This document shows positions 58,136-64,000 of a stretch of 64,000 nt of DNA, piece by piece (positions within the stretch are counted from its first letter, which is position 1; each line of letters opens with the position of its first letter). The notes under the pieces are model-generated. The model was not told the origin of the DNA. It ran no database searches and saw only the letters and a program-made list of their open reading frames with translations. The position numbers and the translations under genes were made by a program. This DNA comes from Candidatus Kryptoniota bacterium (GTDB taxonomy: Bacteria > Bacteroidota > Ignavibacteria > Kryptoniales > Kryptoniaceae): the NCBI GenBank assembly GCA_938074445.1, contig CALJEK010000039.1:1-64000 (forward strand). Direction: 5' to 3'.

Positions 58136-61100
58136 ATGAAAAAGTTAGCAACTTTAACATTTATCGCGTTAATATTCTTCACATCTTGGGCTTTACCATC
58201 ACAACAGGATAACTATTGGCAACAACATGCCCATTATAAGATCAAGGCTAAACTCGACCCAGATAAAAACATAATCACAGGCTCGGAAACCTTGATCTAT
58301 ACAAACAACTCACCAGACGATCTCGATAGGGTTTACTTTAGACTGTATTGGAATATCTTCAAGCAAAATAGCCACGGTTGGAGGTATGCGGAAAAGAGAA
58401 AAATGTACACCAGACTCAAAAAAGATTATAAAGGTGTCCAATTAAAAAAGTTTTCAATTATTTCACAAGGTAACGAGATACCTCTTGACTACAAAATTGA
58501 TGACACGATTCTTGAAGCAAATCTGCCCACGATTTTAAAGTCAGGAGAAAGTATAATCTTTAAAATTGAATGGGAAGCAGAAATACCACCAGGACCAGGA
58601 ATGAGAACTGGGGTTAGCAACCGCTGTTTTGATATTGCTCAATGGTATCCACAAATTTCAGTTTATGACAAATACGGATGGCACAAAGACCAGTACATAG
58701 GCACAGGGGAATTCCACAATGACTTCGGAGATTTTGAAGTTGAACTCGAAATCCCAAAAAGTTTTATAGTTGCATACAGCGGTGAACTTTTAAACCCAAC
58801 TGAAGTCTTACCAGATTCGGTCGTTCAAAAACTTGAAGAAGCAAAAAATAATCCAGGGAAAATTTACCGCATTGCCGATTTCTCTAATAGAAAAATAACC
58901 GATGAAGACAAAACAAATTATACGACTTGGAAATTCATCGCAAGAAATGTTCGAGATTTCGCTTTCAGCGCGTATGAAAAATACATTTGGGATGCTGTGT
59001 TCTGGAAAAACGAAGAACATCCATATGGCGGTGTGATGATCCATGCCCTGTATTTTAAAGATAACCAAATACATTGGAAAGATGAAGCTGTTAAATTTGG
59101 CTTGCACGCAATTAAATTCTTCAGCGAAAACTTTGGTCTATATGTTTATCCAAACGCATTCATTATGTCAAGCTACGCCGTCGGTGGCGGGATGGAATAC
59201 CCAGGGATCGTTTTCATTGGCTACGATATCACAAACTCACCTTATAGAGGGCTATTTGGAGTGATAGTTCATGAACTTGGTCATCAGTGGTATCCAATGA
59301 TGATAAGCAACAATGAAACCGAATTTGCATTTATGGATGAAGGGTTTAACACATTTATAACTACACTTGCGTTTGAAGCATACTATGGAAGAAAAAATAA
59401 TCTCCTCGATACAACTAAATGGTTTATTCGCTCTGCTGGAGTTTCAACCGATGAAAGAGAGAATAATCAACGTCAATACCTTTTACTTGCCGTTACAGGT
59501 TATGAAGAACCAATATCTACACACGCGGATCACTGGCTTGAAAATTACCCAGCTACAACTGCATTCTACCCGAAGACAGCAACCGTTATGTTTATGCTCC
59601 AATATGTGCTTGGTGATTCAATCTTTTCAAAATTGATGAAAGAATATTATAACCGCTGGAAATTTAAACATCCCTACCCAGAAGACTTCTATAACCTCGC
59701 AATGGAAATAAGCGGAAACAAAGATTTAAGATGGTTCTTTGATCAATGGTTCCATAGAACTTATACCTGCGATTACGGGATAAAATCAATGAGATCGAAA
59801 AAGCTTCAAAAAGATGGAAAAGAAATCTACGAAACCACAATAAAAATTATCAGAAAAAGCAGAGCTGTTATGCCAATTGATATCGCAATAAAAATGAAAA
59901 ATGGGGAAACTACATCTGTAAATCTTCCCGTTGACATCTGGCTAAACGATGAATGGGAAAACGAAGTCAAAATTGAGTTGCCTTCAAAGCCCGTTTCAGC
60001 TGAGATTAACCCTGATTTAAGAATTGCAGATATAAATCGTCTAAATAATACATATCCATTCCCAAAAGTTAAAATTTCAATTGACAACACCCTTTCTTTA
60101 TCTCAGTTTATCGCCCCAATTGATGCATATTGGGTGAGATTAAGACCATCTATCTGGTATAACATTCCTGATGGCTTTAAACTTGGTTTAAAGTTTAACG
60201 GCTCTTACCTCAATGATGTCGTCTCTAACAAATTGTGGATTCTTTATGGCGTAAGAACAAAGGATTTCGATTTCTATTTGAATGATAACCGAAGAATTTC
60301 CTTTGAAATAAGCAAAAACATGTTTACAGAGTTTGAGATTTTTAAAACTGAAGGAAGATATGGTGGCAGCTTCGGAGTCAAAAAGCAACTTTCAAAAACT
60401 TTGACGATCCCACCTTTTCACAATTTGACGTTTAAGATCCAACTTCTGAAGTCGATTAACAATAATTATGTGGATACAATTTATAAATGGGACGATGGAA
60501 GGTTAACGAGATTAATCTTGGGGTATACATACTTTAATTACAGTAAAATTTTGCAAACGAAATTTTCACTTGTATTTGAGTCATCAACGATGTTGTCCAA
60601 CTTTAACTATGCGAAGGTTTATTCGGAAATTGCTCAAAAAATTCAACTTGGTTACGGACACACTATTGCGCTTAGATTATTTGGAGGATATGGCAATGGA
60701 CTCATACCAAATCAAACAAAGTTCTTCATTGCAACCTCATCACCCGTAGAACAGTTATATGTTCCAATCTACAGAAGTAAAATTTTTTCAACAAATTTCA
60801 GGCGACATATTGAACCATTTGGAGGTGCCGGATTGCGTGGGTATTTGGATCAAAATGTTTCTGATGATAGGGTTTATTCAGCAAATCTTGAAATAAACTT
60901 CCCCTCACTATTGCCATTTGTAAGGGCTCTACCAATTGTTGGGGGTATTTTTAAAACAGCAATATTTTTCGATGCGGGTAAAATTTGGGGGCAAAATCAA
61001 AGGACAAGCATTAAAGATATAAAATACGACTTAGGTTTCGGCATAAGAACAGATTTGATCAAACAAATGTCATCTATGACGAATATCTTTTCAGAGATTG

Positions 61101-61207
61101 GCTTAAGCACGCTAAGAATAGACTTCCCAATCTATGTAAGCCACCCTTTAAACGGGGAGAAAAGAACAAAGTTTAGATGGGTAATTGGGTTTGATATGGG
61201 ATTTTAA
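58136..61207 (+). CDS. M1-family metallopeptidase with a C-terminal outer-membrane barrel-like region
   Basis: 1023 residues from ATG 58136 (GAGG five bases upstream); the 28-codon longer frame lacks support. Signal peptide about 1-20. The gluzincin site is complete: HELGH (379-383) and the third ligand E402, 18 residues on. GGGMEYP (about 351) is the GxMEN-like exopeptidase motif. After about residue 600 the chain is aromatic/polar alternating, with barrel-like strands and ends in GFDMGF, an outer-membrane barrel style C-terminus. Most M1 enzymes are soluble or membrane anchored; a barrel anchor would be unusual. Aminopeptidase role is inferred. Confidence 0.8.
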   Translation: MKKLATLTFIALIFFTSWALPSQQDNYWQQHAHYKIKAKLDPDKNIITGSETLIYTNNSPDDLDRVYFRLYWNIFKQNSHGWRYAEKRKMYTRLKKDYKGVQLKKFSIISQGNEIPLDYKIDDTILEANLPTILKSGESIIFKIEWEAEIPPGPGMRTGVSNRCFDIAQWYPQISVYDKYGWHKDQYIGTGEFHNDFGDFEVELEIPKSFIVAYSGELLNPTEVLPDSVVQKLEEAKNNPGKIYRIADFSNRKITDEDKTNYTTWKFIARNVRDFAFSAYEKYIWDAVFWKNEEHPYGGVMIHALYFKDNQIHWKDEAVKFGLHAIKFFSENFGLYVYPNAFIMSSYAVGGGMEYPGIVFIGYDITNSPYRGLFGVIVHELGHQWYPMMISNNETEFAFMDEGFNTFITTLAFEAYYGRKNNLLDTTKWFIRSAGVSTDERENNQRQYLLLAVTGYEEPISTHADHWLENYPATTAFYPKTATVMFMLQYVLGDSIFSKLMKEYYNRWKFKHPYPEDFYNLAMEISGNKDLRWFFDQWFHRTYTCDYGIKSMRSKKLQKDGKEIYETTIKIIRKSRAVMPIDIAIKMKNGETTSVNLPVDIWLNDEWENEVKIELPSKPVSAEINPDLRIADINRLNNTYPFPKVKISIDNTLSLSQFIAPIDAYWVRLRPSIWYNIPDGFKLGLKFNGSYLNDVVSNKLWILYGVRTKDFDFYLNDNRRISFEISKNMFTEFEIFKTEGRYGGSFGVKKQLSKTLTIPPFHNLTFKIQLLKSINNNYVDTIYKWDDGRLTRLILGYTYFNYSKILQTKFSLVFESSTMLSNFNYAKVYSEIAQKIQLGYGHTIALRLFGGYGNGLIPNQTKFFIATSSPVEQLYVPIYRSKIFSTNFRRHIEPFGGAGLRGYLDQNVSDDRVYSANLEINFPSLLPFVRALPIVGGIFKTAIFFDAGKIWGQNQRTSIKDIKYDLGFGIRTDLIKQMSSMTNIFSEIGLSTLRIDFPIYVSHPLNGEKRTKFRWVIGFDMGF

Positions 61208-61218
61208 AAATAATTGAA

Positions 61219-61241
61219 ACCCGCCCTTGTTTAGGGCGGGT
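61219..61241. terminator. Bidirectional terminator between convergent genes
   Basis: ACCCGCCCT pairs with AGGGCGGGT around a 5-base loop (TTGTT, counting TTGTTT region). T-rich sequence lies on both sides. It separates the M1 peptidase from the bd-like genes. Confidence 0.8.
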
Positions 61242-61249
61242 GCAGTTTA

Positions 61250-62365
61250 TTAAGCCGTCATTGGCTTAGCTTTTATAACTTTGCTCAGCATATAGCCAAC
61301 GGTAATCAAACCAGCAATGAAGACAATTCCAAAAACAATAAGCACTGAAATCTGGGGTTGAACTTCGAATTGCTCGGGTTTGAAATAATCCTTTAAATAA
61401 GCATCCCTTAAAATATCTCTCATCACAGACATACCAGCGATCGTCAAGAAAAGCAAGGCGATACCAGATATTGAGAGCGGTTTTGGATTTTGAGCGTTGA
61501 AAGAAAGCAAAATAAGGATTAAACTAACGAGAGAAAGCAAAATAGAAACACCAAAAACAGCGGTCGCCAAACCATTTTCTCCCATAAAAATCATCATTAA
61601 ATTTTTCTTGAGAGAAAGCAAAAACCATATTCCAACCGCATATTGAACAACAGTGCCAACCACAAACCAAAGCCCACCATATTTGATAGCCCATCTTCCA
61701 AAGTTTTCATCACTTTTCAATTTAACAAGACCATAAATTAACACAAGTAAACCTGCAACCGAGACTGCAGCCACGAGAAAGTGCAAATATCTTGGGATTA
61801 CAGTTGGATCATCGAGATTAAAATTAGTCCCATGAGGATTGGCGAAATACTTCTGTGCCCATTTTTCTGGGGTCAACATTAAAACGAGAGTATTCGTATA
61901 AATGAGCCCGATCAACGCAAACAAAACAGCGCTCCCAAGCACAATCCACGCCCTCACCCCTTGAAGTTTTTCAAAATTAAATTGATAAATGTAATACCCG
62001 TAATAACCAATGAGCAAAAGCAAAATCACACTCAACCATGGCCACGCAAGAGTGATAGACGCCGAGTAAAAGTATTGCCCGTAGAGAACTTGAACAAACA
62101 ATAATGGTGCAATTCCAAGTGTTATAGTAAATGCCGTAGCGATTGGAAGCATTTTTGAAAAAGAACGAGCAAGGTTAAGATGAAATTGGCTGTTTTTCTT
62201 TCTACCGATCAAATCAGTTATGCCAGTGATTATACCACCACCAAGTGCAAAATTCATTGCAATGATATGCAGTATGAATGTAAGAACAAGTAAAAATTTT
62301 AAGAGCCAGTATGGCGCTGGCAATGGAATTGGGTCAGGATCTGGAATGATAATTTGTTGTGCCAT
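61250..62365 (-). CDS. CydA-like membrane protein, partner subunit without cytochrome c domains
   Basis: 371 residues, about nine membrane helices. The first helix region LHIIAMNFALGGG aligns with LHVFVSHFAVGGG of the neighbouring subunit, so the two are homologous and probably pair. The His of LHII is kept, but the second His and the two-Glu helix of the larger subunit are not obvious. No heme c motif. It ends in a basic tail. Function by association: part of a bd-like quinol or cytochrome complex. Confidence 0.65.
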   Translation of the reverse strand: MAQQIIIPDPDPIPLPAPYWLLKFLLVLTFILHIIAMNFALGGGIITGITDLIGRKKNSQFHLNLARSFSKMLPIATAFTITLGIAPLLFVQVLYGQYFYSASITLAWPWLSVILLLLIGYYGYYIYQFNFEKLQGVRAWIVLGSAVLFALIGLIYTNTLVLMLTPEKWAQKYFANPHGTNFNLDDPTVIPRYLHFLVAAVSVAGLLVLIYGLVKLKSDENFGRWAIKYGGLWFVVGTVVQYAVGIWFLLSLKKNLMMIFMGENGLATAVFGVSILLSLVSLILILLSFNAQNPKPLSISGIALLFLTIAGMSVMRDILRDAYLKDYFKPEQFEVQPQISVLIVFGIVFIAGLITVGYMLSKVIKAKPMTA

Positions 62366-62376
62366 TTTTAAACCTA

Positions 62377-63942
62377 TTATTTTGTTTTTTCTTCATTTAA
62401 ACTGTAAAGCCACTTGGCAAGTGCCTTCCTCTCCTGCTCCGTCCCTTCGAATGGGGGCATATATTCACTTAACATATCAAGGCGCTGAATTTGGAAATCA
62501 ATATAGTTTTCATCCCAACCTTTAACAAGTTCTTTTATGTGATCGATAGTATGGCAACTTTCACATTTATCCTTAAAAACTTCCTTACCAAGTTTGAGAA
62601 CATCTTTTCCCTTTGTCTCTTTAATTTTAGTTAATACCGTTGCTTTTTTTTCACTTAAACTATAAAGCCACTTGGCAAGCGCTTTTCTCTCTTGCTCCGT
62701 TCCGTAAAATGGGGGCATAAAACCTTTTAACATATCGAGATGCTGAAGTTGGAAATCAATATAACTCTCAGTCCAACCACTCACGAGTTTCTTTATCCCA
62801 TTATACCCATCAATAGTATGACAGCTTTGACATTGAACTTTAAAAATTTCCCTACCAGCCTCAAGTGCGTTTTCTTCACTTATTTCTTTAACCGAAACCC
62901 ATTTAGCAAAGTTTAATATTCCAGATTCATTTATCTTGTCAGCGTGAGCCTTTAGAATAGCGTTAGAATACATATAGTTGTAAATTATATACGGTTTTCT
63001 AACTGCCTCTCTCACCCACTCAGTTACAGCAGTAACCATAAATCCAAGGACAAGCAATCCTAACGCAAATGCAAACGATGTTTGTTTTGGTGTTTTAATG
63101 GGCCCAAGCCATGCAAATAAAGCAATGATAAGCGAAAACACAACACTTAACGCTGCGAAAACGGTAACGGCTGGCGCACCACCCATTATAATTTCGCGGG
63201 CAAGCGGTGGAATAATTGAAATATACCATATTCCCGCCACAGGAATGAGAATGAAAGCTGGAACTAACCACTTGCCTGAATATTGAACAACCTTAGTTCG
63301 CAACTCTTCATCCTTCAAGCGAGTTGCTGTTATCAAAGAATATAAACCCGCAAGTGCGAGGGCAACCCCAGTTCTTATAAAAAGAGATGGAAAGTATGAT
63401 GGATTGAAAAAGCCGATCCAGAATTTCTTTGAAGGTTCAGTAAACGGAATATCAACCCACTTTCCAGATGTAAGCATGAAAGTAAGAATTCCATTAATGA
63501 TAACTAAGCTAAGATAAGCCCCAGCAAAATAAATCCATCCAATTATGTTATGCGTCTTTGGATCAAGTTTATCCCATGTTGCATAGTAGATTAAAATTGC
63601 TGAGATTTCAACGATAAAAAACACCCATTCAATCGCCCACCCAAAGACATAGCTATGAATTAAGGTTGATGTGGCAGACGGATGCACAAGCCCTATTGTA
63701 AACCAAATTCCAACGCCAGATAGAGCGCCAAATACAACGGTGATAAGTAGGAAAAACTTTGAATGCTTTTTCAAGTAATCGATAAGCTTTTGATCGTTCT
63801 CTTTGATCGCCTTTCTTTCAGTTAAAGCAAGATAAATTCCTCCACCAACTGCAAAATGAGATACAAATACGTGCAAAATTGCAACGATACCAATTAAAAT
63901 CCCTCCACCAATTAATGGAACATCCCAAAATGGGTAGTTCAT
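62377..63942 (-). CDS. Cytochrome bd-like membrane subunit with two C-terminal cytochrome c domains
   Basis: 521 residues. About nine membrane helices resemble CydA: LHVFVSHF (H24, the position of the E. coli H19 heme ligand), ALSGVGIWF, and IEWVFFIVEIS (E105, E112) leading into YYATWDKL, matching the IEG/LES and FFGWDRL region of CydA. The C-terminal part holds two similar class I cytochrome c domains with CQSCH (371-375) and CESCH (460-464), each followed by MPPF, an in-chain duplication. It resembles bd-like families with fused cytochrome c. Whether it reduces O2, NO or another acceptor, or works as a quinol dehydrogenase, is open. SD AGGAG precedes the ATG. Confidence 0.75.
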   Translation of the reverse strand: MNYPFWDVPLIGGGILIGIVAILHVFVSHFAVGGGIYLALTERKAIKENDQKLIDYLKKHSKFFLLITVVFGALSGVGIWFTIGLVHPSATSTLIHSYVFGWAIEWVFFIVEISAILIYYATWDKLDPKTHNIIGWIYFAGAYLSLVIINGILTFMLTSGKWVDIPFTEPSKKFWIGFFNPSYFPSLFIRTGVALALAGLYSLITATRLKDEELRTKVVQYSGKWLVPAFILIPVAGIWYISIIPPLAREIIMGGAPAVTVFAALSVVFSLIIALFAWLGPIKTPKQTSFAFALGLLVLGFMVTAVTEWVREAVRKPYIIYNYMYSNAILKAHADKINESGILNFAKWVSVKEISEENALEAGREIFKVQCQSCHTIDGYNGIKKLVSGWTESYIDFQLQHLDMLKGFMPPFYGTEQERKALAKWLYSLSEKKATVLTKIKETKGKDVLKLGKEVFKDKCESCHTIDHIKELVKGWDENYIDFQIQRLDMLSEYMPPFEGTEQERKALAKWLYSLNEEKTK

Positions 63943-64000
63943 TGTAGATGCTCCTACCTTTATTTTTAAATCGTTTATAATTTAGCGCTGAATAGAAAAC

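Noticed and set aside
61250-63942. Nitric oxide reductase (NorB) or NrfD-type complex
   Set aside because: No NorB His/Glu catalytic pattern; helix spacing and Glu helix fit the CydA superfamily better.

Overview
The window is AT-rich bacterial chromosome, almost wholly coding, with no rRNA, tRNA, CRISPR array, insertion sequence or obvious pseudogene seen. The gene set points to the FCB group, near Ignavibacteria/Kryptonia rather than classical Bacteroidia. Pointers are a type IX secretion (T9SS) C-terminal sorting domain on a secreted cytochrome, a Sec-type (clade II) nitrous oxide reductase, atpD-atpC apart from the other ATP synthase genes, a futalosine-pathway menaquinone gene (mqnD), a transketolase split into two genes, and Bacteroidota-style MerR and bactofilin-like genes. 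A thermophilic habit is possible but not shown. The species is an inference.

Layout, left half (mostly minus strand). 1-6988 is one tight operon read leftwards: Rrf2 regulator, FAD/4Fe-4S oxidoreductase, Rieske protein, full-length cytochrome b, pentaheme cytochrome c, then nosZ, cut by the window edge. 7078-12834 holds housekeeping and envelope genes: DUF167, a bactofilin/beta-barrel fusion, MerR, acyl-CoA carboxylase beta subunit, glycosyltransferase and a small Cys-pair protein. 12876-20458 is a second leftward run: atpD, atpC, a two-cluster ferredoxin, a second Rrf2, and a second bc-type complex made of Rieske, split cytochrome b6 and subunit IV, and an octaheme cytochrome c. 20538-28827 is a complete A-type heme-copper oxidase operon (cupredoxin-like protein, ctaC, ctaD, heme A and O synthases, two subunit III genes, subunit IV, SCO, DUF420 and a small CxxC membrane protein).

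Right half. 28990-32917 (plus) has a HisA-like protein, a fused homocysteine methyltransferase/methylene-THF reductase and a pyrimidine-nucleoside phosphorylase. 32967-35051 is a secreted nonaheme cytochrome behind a sigma-54-type promoter. 35209-48622 is housekeeping (tgt, lolD, icd, HIT, anmK, mqnD, nth, two ferredoxins flanking a ubiquitin-like protein, methyltransferase, pcrA, split transketolase). 48772-57930 is the classical rimP-nusA-infB-rbfA-truB-ribF-rpsO-pnp order, with a terminator hairpin directly before rimP. 58136-61207 is an M1 peptidase that appears fused to an outer-membrane barrel. 61250-63942 is a two-gene cytochrome bd-like membrane complex in which one subunit carries two cytochrome c domains.

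Taken together the window is mainly respiratory. Menaquinol (mqnD) could feed two different Rieske/cytochrome b complexes, each with its own multiheme cytochrome c. One is tied to N2O reduction and the other lies next to the ATP synthase genes and the aa3-type oxidase. Two further modules, the bd-like diheme complex and the T9SS-exported nonaheme cytochrome, have no assignable function from sequence and are the best candidates for undescribed electron-transfer systems.
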